Origin: Mercurialis annua
Taxonomy: Eukaryota; Streptophyta; Magnoliopsida; Malpighiales; Euphorbiaceae
Reading direction: 5' to 3'
Assembly: GCF_937616625.2 (NCBI RefSeq)
Contig: NC_065570.1
Location: 68,041,665 to 68,105,664 of the forward strand
DNA length: 64,000 bases
Below the pieces are notes generated by a model. It did no database searches. It was not told the origin of the DNA and was given only the letters and a program-made list of their open reading frames with translations. Shown here one piece after another: positions 11,056 to 22,555 of the stretch. A program made the translations under genes and the position numbers. The stretch's first letter is position 1. Each line of letters starts with the position of its first letter.

Positions 11056-12318
11056 TTAGCTTACGAATACATCAAATATTATAGAAGTGTGTGTTATTCT
11101 ATCTTGCCTCTCGGTAGCATTGGTCTCCACGGGGTCTTCATAAGAAACTGCACCACTATCTTTCTCAAGCAGATGTAGACTCTCCGTGTAAGCACCTGCA
11201 TAAAAAGCATCAGAAAAACCATACAGTCCAAGGCCATTAACCCGTTTGCTCTTATCATCATAAGAAACCAACTCCCCCTCATCCTCAGTCTTACAAGTAT
11301 TCTTTGCCAACAGAATCTCTCCATTTTCTCTCACTCCCAAAACCAATTCAAACCCTTTCTCTGCTTCAACTTTATACATCTTACTCCAAGAATCCTTCAC
11401 ACCATACTCTTTTTGAACCCATATTTCACAATTCTCAACAGTCCCATCTTTCCCTTCTCCAGCATAAGCATACTTAAGTATTGAAAGTGAACCCTTTATA
11501 ACCGAAACAAACATAGTTAGCGGATTTACTTTAGCCAAGTCATCTGGCAACTCCATTGTACTAAAACTCTCATCACTCACATTAAACAACAGAATCAAAT
11601 TCTTAATACGAACCCGCTTCCTATCTTCAACCTCTTCCACAGTTTTATCATATGAAACCCAATGAATGAACCCATTCAAGAAACACTGAGACCAAACACA
11701 CTCAACACAGCAAGATTTCACATTCTTAGCATCAATTTTTCTCCAAACACGTTCTTTCACTGCGAAAACTTCAACAACTGGTGGGATTTCATCTCCATCA
11801 TCACCTTGTGCGTAAACCATTCTCACAACCTTGAAATCATTACTCTTCGAATCAAACCCAAAACCCAGAACAAACATGTAAGGACCCACTTGGCTAAAAG
11901 TCACATTTGGCTTTGGCAAGTCAAGATAACGCTTAACCAAAGGGTTCCAGATACAAATCTTGTAAGTGTAGCCAAAAATGTCGTCAGAGAGACAGACTAA
12001 GCCGTGGACAGAACCCACAATGCGGTGATACAATTTTTTAGTAGGGTGAAATGGGGAAGGGAGAGTTTGGTAGGTTTGGAAAGATTGAGGGTTACATTGA
12101 AGAGAGAAGTGTTCTTTTTTGGGGGATTCGGTGTAGTGTCTGATGAAGAGAGGTGGGTTAGGGTTTGAAAGAGTGAAATAGAGGCGTGTGGAGATGAAGT
12201 TGGAAGTGGTGATTAAAGAACACCATGTCTTGCAGACGCACATGCATTGTAAGATGGAGGGAATGGGCAGTCGAATTAGGATTTGGATGGTTATTTCTGG
12301 TGGAAATTGAGTTGACAT
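11056..12318 (-). CDS. F-box protein with F-box-associated domain
   Basis: This single exon of 420 codons encodes a likely substrate-recognition subunit of an SCF ubiquitin ligase. The F-box lies at about residues 4-45 (FPPEITIQILIRLPIPSILQ, then CVCKTWCSLI, the usual R/K-x-W position). Residues from about 100 on match the F-box-associated (FBA) pattern: GLVCLSDD, then WNPLVKRYLDLPKP, then LGFGFDSKSNDFKVVRMVY. The length is typical of the large plant FBA family. The start is chosen because the F-box begins within five codons. A donor-like GTAAGC overlaps the last codons (11064 downward), so the annotated end may be intron-retained; splicing to 10337 changes only the last residues. The target protein is unknown, and FBA proteins are too divergent to guess it. 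A Mutator-like element starts about 125 bp upstream of the ATG. Confidence 0.92.
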   Translation of the reverse strand: MSTQFPPEITIQILIRLPIPSILQCMCVCKTWCSLITTSNFISTRLYFTLSNPNPPLFIRHYTESPKKEHFSLQCNPQSFQTYQTLPSPFHPTKKLYHRIVGSVHGLVCLSDDIFGYTYKICIWNPLVKRYLDLPKPNVTFSQVGPYMFVLGFGFDSKSNDFKVVRMVYAQGDDGDEIPPVVEVFAVKERVWRKIDAKNVKSCCVECVWSQCFLNGFIHWVSYDKTVEEVEDRKRVRIKNLILLFNVSDESFSTMELPDDLAKVNPLTMFVSVIKGSLSILKYAYAGEGKDGTVENCEIWVQKEYGVKDSWSKMYKVEAEKGFELVLGVRENGEILLAKNTCKTEDEGELVSYDDKSKRVNGLGLYGFSDAFYAGAYTESLHLLEKDSGAVSYEDPVETNATERQDRITHTSIIFDVFVS

Positions 12319-12442
12319 TGTTGTAGAAATTGAGGGTTTAAGTTGCGGAAATGGAGGGTTTTACTTGCTGGTAGATAGCAGACAAATGCTAGGGTTAGTA
12401 GAAATTTGAAATTGTTTTCGGGCAGAGATTAGAAATACAACA

Positions 12443-13392
12443 AACGATCATTTTACTTCCTGATGTTGGCACAAAATATCAAAAACCTCAAAATTAGCGG
12501 AAAGGTATAAAAAAACCTACGGGCATGCAAATCATTTCAAAAATTCTCCCAGAAAGTGGATTTCATAATTTACTGTGATTAATCTCGATAGTTCTAATTA
12601 ATCTTCATTAAAATCTAATTAAACCAAATTAAATTAGAAATTTTTAAATACTTTTTCCAATAGTTAAACCAAATTAAATTAGAAACTTGTTTAGATTTTT
12701 TCAATTAATTATAATTTAACTCTAACTAACTTCAATTAAAATACTAGTTAAATTCAATTAAACACTAATTAATAAACTACCGGAAAACTCAACCATCTGG
12801 CATAATCCACCGCCGAAAAATTCAACCACCGAAAAAATTCACCGCCGAAAAACCTAATCACCAGCATAATCCACCATCAAAAAAAAAACAGACGATTCAA
12901 TCGTCGTCTGGGTAAGAACCCATACAAAGAGAATCGTCTGAGTTCATATCCAGACGCAAAAGGTGGTGGTGGCGGTCGAAAGAAAAAGGCTAGCTGCGGT
13001 TGGTGGAGGCGGCAGTCGGCGATCGGTGGCAACAGCGGAGGTTGCGAAGGAAAAAGAAGACGTGGGAAGGAAGAAGAAGATGTTTAATGCAAAAAATGCA
13101 ATAAATTTTTTGATGTTTTTAAAATAATTGATATGACCAAACTTTTAAAAATTACAGGGGGAAATTTAAATTTATGGTTTTTTAAGTGTCAATTTGAAGA
13201 ATAAAATAAATTTAAAGGGTCTTTTAAAAAAAATTGATACTAGTTGTAGAGTGTGTTCACTCTTTGGGAAATGTGCCGGAAGGGAGTATTTGAAATAGTT
13301 TGACATACATGTGGATTTTTTAATACATTTTTCGTAATTTTGACGATTTTGATCCTTGGTGCCAACATCGCATGGTGAAATGATTTTTCGTT
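12443..13392. mobile_element. Mutator-like non-autonomous TIR element (approximate ends)
   Basis: The left end (AACGATCATTTTACTTCC, GATGTTGGCAC) and the inverse of the right end (AACGAAAAATCATTTCACC, GATGTTGGCAC) align through about 120 bp with indels. The middle is less AT-rich and contains CCGCCG runs and a GGTGG/GGCGG segment. No clear target duplication was found, so the ends are uncertain by several bases. A related half element is at 45735-46070. Confidence 0.55.
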
Positions 13393-13625
13393 CTTTAAAA
13401 ATATAATAATGTTGTATGTTTTTTAAATAATTTTTTAAAATTAATTTTTGAATTTATTCTGGTTAATATATTTTAAATAGAATTGTAAAATCTACTAACA
13501 CTGCTAATGTAATATCAGTCTATAACTGTTAATAGTCATAAAAACAAATACTAATTTTTTTCTTGAAACTCTAAATAAGAGCATTTAAACTACAACTAAA
13601 AGTAAAAATCTCTACACATTATAAA

Positions 13626-13848
13626 GAGAGATTCTTAGGTAGACTCAGTCTACCACGTCATCTGTAGACTAACCTATCATTTTATGACACATCATTAAAA
13701 TAGTGGCACTATCGTAATTTTGTTTATTACTTATTTACACTTTCGGATAGTAATATTACGATAGTGCCATTATTTTAATGACGTGTCATAATGTGATAGG
13801 TTTAGTCTACGAGTGACGTGGTGGACTGAGTCTACCTAAGAATTTCTC
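13626..13848. mobile_element. foldback MITE with about 95-bp inverted repeats, Mutator-like
   Basis: Almost the whole element is two arms: ATTCTTAGGTAGACTCAGTC at the left recurs inverted at the right, and the pairing continues through GGCACTATCGTAAT. Flanks CATTATAAA (13617-13625) and CGTTATAAA (13849-13857) match at 8 of 9 positions, in line with a 9-bp Mutator-type duplication. Transcripts would fold into a long hairpin. Confidence 0.75.
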
Positions 13849-13857
13849 CGTTATAAA

Positions 13858-14943
13858 ACAATCTAAAATAGAATACGTGTATTAAACGCATCAACAAAAT
13901 AAAATTAACTCTTATATTTTAAACAACAAACGACATTAAGCTTCTCATATTGATCACATCAATCTTCACTTGAGTTGGGTAGTTTTCTTACGGAATACTA
14001 AGCTCTTATCCTAAATTTAAAACAAATGCATGCATGAGCATAATGTGAATCGATGATCTTATTTAAGTTAACAAAGCGTTTTACCAATTCACTTGCGCCT
14101 TGATGATATTCTAAATTTTTTATCCACAATAACTCAATAGTATTAGTAAATTAGGTGCATAGAATTTTATGTGCTTCAAAACAATAAATTTTTAACAGTC
14201 TATTTTTTTTTTTAAATGATCTCCCTTTTCTCCATAAAATTCATTTGTATCTTAATTTTTTTAAAAATGAAAGAAGGTGATTTTTCGATTGTACAATTTT
14301 TATCCTTTATTCAATAAATTTCTCTGTAGTTAATACTGTGTAGTAAATTATTTTAAATTAATATTTTTGTATGTTGACTTTATTGGATTATTCACAAATC
14401 ATCAGTGATTGTTCAGATTTTAATTTTCAATTCTTAATGATCCATTTTTTTTTTTAGAATTATGATCTAGCTCCTTATAATTTCATTAAAAATGATGATT
14501 GAAAAATATAAGGTTTCAACAAATCGGACGAAGTGCAGGTTCAATCGGAGAAGTCCTAAATCAAAAGTTTCTCGCATCAACTAACTTTGTTCTTCGTTAA
14601 TAATCAAAACGTCATTTTTAGAGAGATTCATGTTCTTGATATCTCATATTTTGGATTACTTGTTTGTTTGTATATTTAGTTGTTTCTTGGTATAGTTAGA
14701 TTACAACTTGAAAAAGCATGTATTTGAATTTTATTTTATTATTTTAATCTTCTTTGATAAATCTAACTTTTAAAAAAGAAGTCTATGTATTAAGAAAGTT
14801 TTATGTCTAACAAATCTACACCCCTCAAATTTTTATTTAATTCTTCAGATTTAAAAAATTTCCAACAGTTATTAAAAAGAACAAAAAATTATAACAAAAA
14901 TATGCTAGAAGAATATATAAAAGGTATCAATAACTTTTGTGCA
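13858..14943. other. gene-free AT-rich stretch
   Basis: No gene is seen. A short patch at 14030-14110 (with CCAATTCACTTGCGCC) also occurs near 18680-18700 and may be the tail of a degraded SINE family. Confidence 0.4.
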
Positions 14944-14952
14944 ATAAGAATA

Positions 14953-15441
14953 GGCCTAATATCTTAAAAAACTCCGAACTTTTAGTCCCTTTTCAATTCT
15001 ATCCGGATGTTGAAAACTGATCAATTTTACCCTATTTTATATTTTCTCGTTTCAATTGTACCTAATTTTTTAATTTTTCATAATTTTTTTATTTAAATGA
15101 TGAAATTATCTAATTAACTAAGTTTAAAGATAAAATTAAATTTATTTCCATTCAAAAAAGTACAAATAAGTCTTTTATTTTAAAAAACTAACCAAAAATC
15201 ATAATCAAATTAAAATTAATTTAAATTTTTAATTAATTTAACTAAATCTAAATAAAATTTCAACATTTACAATTAATATATGCTAGACATGGAGAACGTT
15301 TTTAAAAAAATTTAAAATGAAAAAAGAATGTAAATTTAATATTTCAGGATACAATTAAAATATAAAAATGCAAAATAGGTAAAATTAACCAGTTTTCAAC
15401 GTCAGAATAGAATTAAAAGGGGTTAAAAGATGATCTTGGCC
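14953..15441. mobile_element. 489-bp Mutator-like MITE (GGCCTAATATC family)
   Basis: The element starts GGCCTAATATCTTAAAAAA and ends with the inverse (GATCTTGGCC), with inverted repeats of roughly 130 bp that include TCAATTTTACCCTATTTT. A perfect 9-bp duplication ATAAGAATA flanks it (14944-14952, 15442-15450). A second full-length copy is at 53759-54262 and a one-ended fragment at 27693-27802, so this is a repeat family. Confidence 0.85.
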
Positions 15442-15450
15442 ATAAGAATA

Positions 15451-16208
15451 TTAGAAGCTTCAAACAAACAATAGCTTTTACACCTAATAAACTCACACAT
15501 TCTCTCAATAATAATAATAATAAAAAACACATATTGGGGCATCAACGGTCTGACGTTGAAGAAAATGACAAGTATTTTCATTGTTATTTGGCTAAATCCA
15601 TCTTGGAGTCCTTCTACTTTTTGTTTTTTGATTATTTGTTCTTTACTTTTTTTTTAATTTTACTGGTCCATTAATTTTTATTATTTTATCAATTTAATCC
15701 TCCTTTGAATGTTCATCAGGAGCATAATTATACACTCCAAAAATTACCTAAAAAATACGTAAAGTGCTAAATAGCGATGAGTTACTTTCTATCGATATTC
15801 CGTTGTAAAAAAATGCCGCCTTTTTAGCGTCATATTTAGGGCCGGAACTACCCTTAGACTAGGGTAGACTCCAGCTTCGGCTAGGACCGTTTTTTTTTAA
15901 AAAAAAATAATAGAGACAAAGTTTTAAAAAATTAGAGATAAACTTTCAGTGAATTCAAGGCTAAATAGAGCCCGAACTGCTGAAAAATCATAGGTAAATT
16001 AGAAGTTAAGTTCTGACTGAAAAAAAAAACAATAATTCTGAATTGGTCACATTCATGCCATAATTCCAGATGAAAAGTTGATATATATCTACCATAATCA
16101 ATTGAAAATATAAGAAAAATATATCATTTTGTTCCGTCGATAATTTTATCATCAAATATCGCAATCCGATAGTAAAATCCATAGGTAAATACCTATATTT
16201 AATAGTAG
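15451..16208. other. gene-free stretch with possible transposon debris
   Basis: At 15838-15880 a piece reading GGGCCGGAACTACCCTTAG followed by an inverted short copy resembles a hAT or Mutator tip, but no partner end was found. Around 16130-16200 the sequence resembles CCGTCGATAA-type repeats common in plant DNA transposons. No gene is seen. Confidence 0.35.
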
Positions 16209-16357
16209 TGTGATGAATAGGACTCTTTGAAACCTTCTCACCCAATTCAATATGAGAATCTAATTATTGGATACATATTTTTCTTATAATTTGAAAAAAT
16301 AATTAGATTCTCATATTGAATTGGGTGAGAAGGTTTCAAAGAGTCCTATTCATCACA
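16209..16357. repeat. perfect 60-bp inverted repeat (hairpin)
   Basis: Arms 16209-16268 and 16298-16357 are perfect reverse complements over 60 bp, separated by a 29-nt loop. A 23-nt stretch in the loop (16273-16295, starting ACATATTTTTCTT) is repeated directly at 16355-16377, overlapping the end of the right arm. The lack of any mismatch implies a recent origin, or selection. Confidence 0.9.
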
Positions 16358-16377
16358 TATTTTTCTTATAATTTGAA

Positions 16378-17245
16378 TATGAAATTTCTGATGTAACAGG
16401 TCTTTTTTTTTGGGATGAAAATGTAACAAGTCTTAATCTAAGTGTGTATACATGTATGAGGGAAATCCATTTATCATGAAGAAGTTCAAAAATAAAATTA
16501 AGTGGCTGTGATGTCAAAAAGTGCAAGTAGGCATATCTTCATCTTCATGAGAAGTTTTGGAAGTTATAATAGAAAAGATAAAAAGAAAGAAAAAGAGTTG
16601 AATGGCCATAAATTTGATAAGAGTCCCAACAAATTGGATATTCCTTCAAATATTTAAATTGCTTTTTATATTTATTTTTCTCATATTGATGTAACCTCCT
16701 CAATTCTCAAGTCCATGCAAAATGCTCACTCTTTCTTTTATACCCTCTAATTTCCTTCAATTTCAAAATTAAAACAAAAATTTAACTACCTTTATGGTGA
16801 ATCACTTAAAAATTTGTTAAGTAATCATTCATATTTTCATCACAAATCCATGATAAATTTGTGATGGATTTTATTCCTTCACACATTTATAACAAATTTG
16901 AGCCGTAACAATTTTTTCATAAATTTTAAAATTCTACTGCTTTTATAAATATTTGTCACAATCTGACTTTTTTTTACAGTGAAATATAAACATAAAAATA
17001 AAAAAGTACTTGAGATTTGTTAATAATATATTCAGATAGATGGTCTCATAACCAATCAGATCCTTTTCTACTAATATTCATGGATAATAAGATGTATTTT
17101 TTATATACATATGGGGAGAATTTATTTGCATATATTTTTACGAAACAATATTCGTCTCCAAATGGAGTATTTATTATTTGGACCGTCTTTGTCGAATTTA
17201 AATATCCCGATTTAAAAATTATATTATTTGGACCGACGTATCCCT
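16378..17245. other. gene-free AT-rich stretch
   Basis: No gene or element ends are recognised. The open frame at 17017-17256 runs into the target duplication of a hAT element and carries no known domain. Confidence 0.45.
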
Positions 17246-17253
17246 TATATGGA

Positions 17254-17551
17254 TAGGGGTGTGCATTTGGTTCAAACCGAACCGAACCGAATTAAATTTT
17301 GGTGTTTTTTAAAAATTAAACCGAACCGAAACAATAGAAAATTATAAATTTTCAAATCAAACCGAACTGAATTAGTTGGTTATTTTGGTTCGGTTCGATT
17401 ATTTCAGTTTGGTATACATGTAAAACAGTTAGAAATTTTTTTAAGCTCAAAACCGAACCGAACCGACCAATCGAAATTTCCCTACAATCTTAAACCGAAC
17501 CGAATTTATCGGTTCGGTTTAGTTATTCGGTTTCGGTTTTACACACCCCTA
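17254..17551. mobile_element. 298-bp hAT-type MITE with AACCGAACCGA repeats
   Basis: The ends are TAGGGGTGTGCA and its inverse. The flanks TATATGGA (17246-17253) and TATACGGA (17552-17559) form an 8-bp TSD with one mismatch. The interior is built from AACCGAACCGAA and its complement, which gives extended self-complementarity. It is non-coding. Confidence 0.88.
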
Positions 17552-17577
17552 TATACGGATAGAGACACCACAACATG

Positions 17578-18153
17578 TAGAGGTGGCCATGGGTCGGGTC
17601 AGCCCGTGAACCGGCCCGGTCAAACCCGGCCCGGAACCGGTCAAATCCGGAATCGGACTAAAACCGGCCCGGAACCGTACAAAGGGCGGTTCCGGGCCGG
17701 TTTCATATTTGTTGAACCGTGAACCGGCGGTTTTGGGTCGGAACCGGCAGTTTAAAGGTCGAACTCGTTAATAAAAAATATATATTATATATTTAAAATA
17801 TATATTATATATTTATCATATAATATATTTATTTTTGCAATAAAATATATGTTATATTTGTTTTAGTTAAATTTTTGGTTAATATTTTAATTTGTTTTAA
17901 AAAAAATTCTTTATTTTCTTATAATACCATCTCCGTGAGTTATTTTATTGTTTAATTATATTTTTTAGTAATTAAATTTTAAATTGTTTTTTAATTTTTT
18001 TTAAACCGTCCTAAACCGGAACCGGAACCGTCCAATTCCGAACCGTCATGAAACCGTCTCTTAGGCGGTTCCGGGCCGGTTCCATTTTTTCTTTAACCGT
18101 GACCCGGCGGTTTCGAACCGGAACCGCCGGGTTATGAACCGTGGCCACCTCTA
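17578..18153. mobile_element. 576-bp hAT-type non-autonomous element
   Basis: The ends are TAGAGGTGGCCATGG and its inverse (GGCCACCTCTA). A perfect 8-bp duplication ACAACATG flanks it (17570-17577, 18154-18161). The subterminal regions are GC-rich and carry many CCGGAACCGG-like boxes, while the core is almost pure A/T. The element lies only 26 bp from the preceding hAT copy. Confidence 0.9.
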
Positions 18154-18569
18154 ACAACATGTTATAATTAATTTGGTGATTATTCATCAAAAAGAACATT
18201 GGTGATTATTGTGGATTTTTACCTTACACTTTTACCGGCTAATTACATGGCATTTAATACGATTATAATTTAATTAATATTTATTTAGTTTTTATAACAT
18301 CATGCAAGACTTTTATTTTTTTGTGACGTTATATTATTTGGTCATCTGAATCTAATATGTGGCTAATCGCTATGCACTAAACATGGTCTCCTCCGATCAG
18401 ATACAATTCGGACGATTGCATTGTATGAAATTGTAAAAAATTGGAAGATCTTTCTCATAATTAGAGCATAAGGACTTTTTTTTTTGGTAATTATATGAGG
18501 TATTCTGAACAGATTACAACTATAAAATGACACCTTTAATACTTTTACATTCATACTAGTCTCCATTTG

Positions 18570-18715
18570 AACAGGGTAGGTTGCTTACAGGAAGAAAAAC
18601 TCAGGTCTCAAGTTTTAAACGGCTGCATACATGAATATGGTTCAAATCCGTAACTTTTTTTAAATTAAAAAAACTCCTTACCAACTCACTTGCGCCTGGA
18701 ATTACAGTATAATTA
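18570..18715. mobile_element. possible degraded SINE
   Basis: A B-box-like stretch (TGGTTCAAATCC) near 18640 is preceded by a weak A-box-like segment and followed by an A-rich region and the tail motif CACTTGCGCC. No target duplication could be found, so the call is weak. Confidence 0.3.
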
Positions 18716-18900
18716 GGACTTTTATATATCACTAATATTTCTGAAACTGTAAACTCTACTAAATAACACAATGATATTTTATTTATTTTTTAAATATCTC
18801 GAAAAGCAAATAATAAGAAAGTGAGTTCGAAATACAAAATAAAAAAAATTTCTTATTTTTTTTCCGTTTCTTTTACTCTGCTTAGATTCTTTGCTTATTG

Positions 18901-19079
18901 CACATAAGGACCTGGCCTAATGGCCAAGTCCTTATAAGTGCACTGCGAGGTCGGGGGTTCGAACCCCGACTTTCGCTCAGGCTGTGGTTTGTCTGTTTTA
19001 ACTTTAAAAAATGCATACTAACTCCCGCTAATCCCCGCTAATAACTAATCCTAGAATAGATCTATCTCTGATAAAAAAA
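18901..19079 (+). mobile_element. tRNA-derived SINE with 15-bp TSD
   Basis: The head carries RNA polymerase III promoter boxes: A-box around TGGCCTAATGGCC (18912-18924) and B-box GGTTCGAACCCC (18956-18967). The 3' end is A-rich (GATAAAAAAA). A perfect 15-bp duplication ATTCTTTGCTTATTG flanks it at 18886-18900 and 19080-19094. It is not a tRNA gene, because the anticodon and acceptor stems do not pair. Confidence 0.88.
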
Positions 19080-19148
19080 ATTCTTTGCTTATTGTAGGAG
19101 CAAGACGTTCAGTTTTTTAGCAACATGCCGTTATTTTCAGGCTATTAA

Positions 19149-19565
19149 TCTATATCTATACTATATATAAAAGCACGGATGGAGGGGGAGGGGGACATGC
19201 AAATTTACTGAATAATTCTTTTCAGTTTACTACCTATCTTTTAGTTTGATTGAACTATAAAATTAAAATACTGTATTTGGTCAATATATTATTATTTAAA
19301 TTTCTATCTTATTATTTTTAAAGATAGAAATTAATAAAATTAAATTAATTATTTAAATTATGGTTATTATAAAATCAAAAGAAGAATAAATTCAGTATGG
19401 AAATTTTTTTATAATCGAATATATTATATTTACTTTTACAAAAATTCTTAACTAATTTAATATTAATTATAAATAAAAAATTGATGTAATTATATTAAAT
19501 TTACTAATATATTTATTAACGAGTTACATTACGAGCCACGTGCATAGCACGTAATGCGAAACTAG
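19149..19565 (+). mobile_element. 417-bp non-autonomous Helitron
   Basis: It starts with TC (TCTATATCTATACTATATA, the common plant Helitron 5' end) and ends in CTAG. A hairpin ACGTGC-ATA-GCACGT at 19538-19552 lies 13 nt before the 3' end. Insertion is between A (19148) and T (19566) with no target duplication. All four hallmarks agree. It encodes nothing and would depend on a RepHel protein in trans. Confidence 0.88.
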
Positions 19566-22392
19566 TTAAATAATAAATATATAGAAAGCATAAGCTATCT
19601 AGCCAAGTGGATTGTTCTGTGATTTACTTGTTATTTTATTTAAGGATATGATGCCACAAAATATTCGAAGTTTATTCAGCAACTAATATATGTACAATTG
19701 TAAATATTTTCCAAAAGAAATTCCATCATTGATGGAACTGAATTCCTGAAAAGAATTTCCAAGAAGAATCACTTTTCAATTAATGATGCCTAACTCTTTG
19801 GTTTTTAATAGGATGTGCATGACATATGTGTCAAAATATATTGGTGAATCGTGTTGGTATCATGTTGACTTACTATATTTTCCTTTTAACAGAAATAGAT
19901 TTATTAAAAAAAATGATTACAAATATAAAAACCATACAACAAATAGTAAATAAATATAATTCAATAATTAAATAAAAAAATTAAAAATATAAGTAAAATA
20001 TAATAGTTGGAAAAAAAATAAGTGCAAATCCCATGAACACGCCATTTTAACGCACAACAATAAACAAAATCATGTTAAGATGGTGGTTTTAACTTGAACT
20101 TCGTTCAACTATATTGATAAATCGTTTGAATCCTTTAAAGATTCGGATTTTTTAGACATGTTCTTCAAAGTGAATCAATTAGATAGAAGCTCACCAACTA
20201 TACATAAACAAATATTAAAAAAATTTCAGTATTAAAGTTCATGGATGATCATCATCTAAACAAGAAATTTTTGACATACAAACCAAAAATTTAAAAAAAA
20301 ATTGTTCAAGTCATAAATACTTAACATGCAAATGAAAAAATTCTGCAAAGAGAAGACTTTTCAAAATAGCTTCCAAATATGAACCAACAAAAACAATGTA
20401 ACTCCATCTAAGGAGTAGTTGTTGTAAAGTTGATACCGATTATTCAATTTTTGGTATCAATTGTTGTGGCCGGATTGGTAAGTGCAGTGAAATCAAAATC
20501 ATTCGGTAGGTATTTAATTATAAATTTTACTAACAAATAATAATACAACAAAAAAAAAATAACACCAAAACTTTACGTGGTTCGGCTTTAAAGCGTACAG
20601 TCACGTGCGAAAGAATCGAGTCATCCACTATTTATCAAAAAAAGTACAAAATTGACGGAAAATCACCAAATAAAGAACATGTCTAATAAATATGCCCTTT
20701 GAAGAAATCCTTATAATGACAGTGGGTGCCTTCACGCAAGAAGGCAAAGGTGTTGCTTGTAACTGAAGTTTGACAGATTGTAGTATTGCTCCGGTGTTAT
20801 GATGTGGTAGTTAAAGTTAATTTAGTATTATCGATGTAAACTTTTGAAGAGTTGAGATTTTAAATTGATATTTTAAAGAAATATTAAAGTTATGTGTTAT
20901 GAAAATGAGATTTAAACGTCAGACTTAAAATTTACGAATTCAGCCGACGAGAACGTGATAAGTGTTTTAAAAATGTAGTTTAAATCGATAATCAATTAAC
21001 TAATTATGAAGAGGGTATAAAGTTGAAAATGCTTGTATTTTTTTTGATAATTTGCTTGTATTATTTAATAATATGATTCGAGTCTAAGAGTCAACCCTAA
21101 AATTAGAATTACTAATCTCGAATTACGTGTATTAATACATGATTATTGTATAGATTCGACGAGTTCAATGTCGGGATCAGGACGTCAAAGGGTAAAGTTT
21201 GGATTAGCGAAAAAATGTTAGTTCGTTTATTTACTTTTGAATATTATGAAATGCAATTTTTTTTTATATATTTTAAATGTTTAATTTATCGCATTTCACA
21301 TACATGTTTAATTTATCGTATTGCATATGAATAATAGTTAAATATTAGCGTGGATTAATAAAATATGCTTCCTATTGGGCTATAATATGGTGATATTGAA
21401 CCTAAAAATGAGACTTATAAAGAAAAAGAAAAGGTGAGTAGGAGAAATGATAAATATTTGATACATGGTTAACTCAGTTGAGTAATATCTCATGACTATG
21501 ATTTCGGTCGAATTATCTCTCGGAACCTGTATTTGTTAAGTAACTCGGTTGAAAAAAATTCTCTCGGAACAGGGATCTCGGTTGAGCTATCTCTCGAGAT
21601 TCACAACTTGTGGATAAAGAGTTGGACGTCGGTAAACTCGGTTAAGCTATATTGTTCTAGGACTGCGACCTCTTTATAAGGATATGTGGTTTGTCTGACT
21701 CCGTGTTTAGTGTGTATGATATGTAATTGTGTTTTATTTAATTTTTTAAGTAAATGATGCGAACTCTTTCAGTTTTACTCTGACCTGTTGTTTCCTCCAA
21801 TTTTTCAAACAAAGCAGAGTCGATTTTAAAATACACATTCAAATTTTTGTTTCTCGGAAATCTTATTGTAAAGAGTATGTGGTTTTGAAGATTTTATTTT
21901 AAATTCTGCAATAATTTGAGTGTTTGACCTTGTATAAATAATTAATGATTAAGTCTCACCTTTTATTATCGTTAAAATTGTATGACTTGAGATGTTGATT
22001 AAATTGATTGTTTTGATGGTGGAGTGATATAAATACAATTATTTAATAAAGAAAATTTTTCCTTATGTATCAATAGTTATCATCATTAAAGGAAATGTGA
22101 TAGAAATTTCAGGTTTACTCTAGATATCAGAGCTACTACTCCCGTTTTATAGCGTCGGTCTGGATCTTTAAAATTGGGTCTTGGCAAAATTTAAAAACTC
22201 TACAATTAAAATATATATAAAAAATAAATCTAATTATATAAAGTGATTTGTTTATATGTATTATTATTCGATAAATGGCAAATTTTGTTTATTGACAATA
22301 TTTCAAATAATCAACTCCTTTTCATGTTAAATAATTACTAATTGTATTATTTGATAACAAATAAATATTATATATATTGTTTTTATAAATAT
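19566..22392. other. gene-free stretch
   Basis: No gene is seen. At 20560-20640 the text ACTTTACGTGGTTCGGC resembles a segment common in plant Copia LTRs, but no second LTR was found. At 21465-21660 a motif like AACTCGGTTGAGCTATCTCTCGG recurs about five times in degenerate form, a possible old minisatellite. Confidence 0.45.
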
Positions 22393-22555
22393 TATATGTG
22401 TAAATGAGTGTTGGTCTGGTTGGCAACACTCATATTATACTTTTTAGAAGGTGTGGATTCGACTCACCTCTCTGCATTCAATAAGCTGAATTAAAAAATG
22501 AATAACTTCGCTAACTCCCGCCTATACCTACCTTAGTGTAATTTTACTTGATTAA
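22393..22555 (+). mobile_element. probable degraded SINE
   Basis: A-box-like GGTCTGGTTGGC (about 22417-22428) and B-box-like GTGGATTCGACTC (about 22452-22464) have the spacing of a tRNA-derived SINE head, followed by CTAACTCCCGCC, which also occurs in the better preserved SINE at 18901-19079. The target duplication is not visible. Confidence 0.5.

Noticed and set aside
11662..12000. Plus-strand open frame of 112 codons
   Set aside because: It is entirely antisense to the F-box coding exon and has no recognisable feature of its own.
16006..16245. Open frame on the minus strand, 79 codons, starting inside the hairpin arm
   Set aside because: The start lies in the 60-bp inverted repeat, the rest is AT-rich, and no domain is recognisable.
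18903..18970. Apparent tRNA gene with a good T-arm (GGTTCGAACCCC)
   Set aside because: Acceptor and anticodon stems do not pair, and the whole unit is bounded by a 15-bp target duplication with an A-rich tail, so it is a SINE head.
20560..20640. Possible Copia LTR piece (ACGTGGTTCGGC)
   Set aside because: No second LTR, primer-binding site or target duplication was found; only a short resemblance remains.
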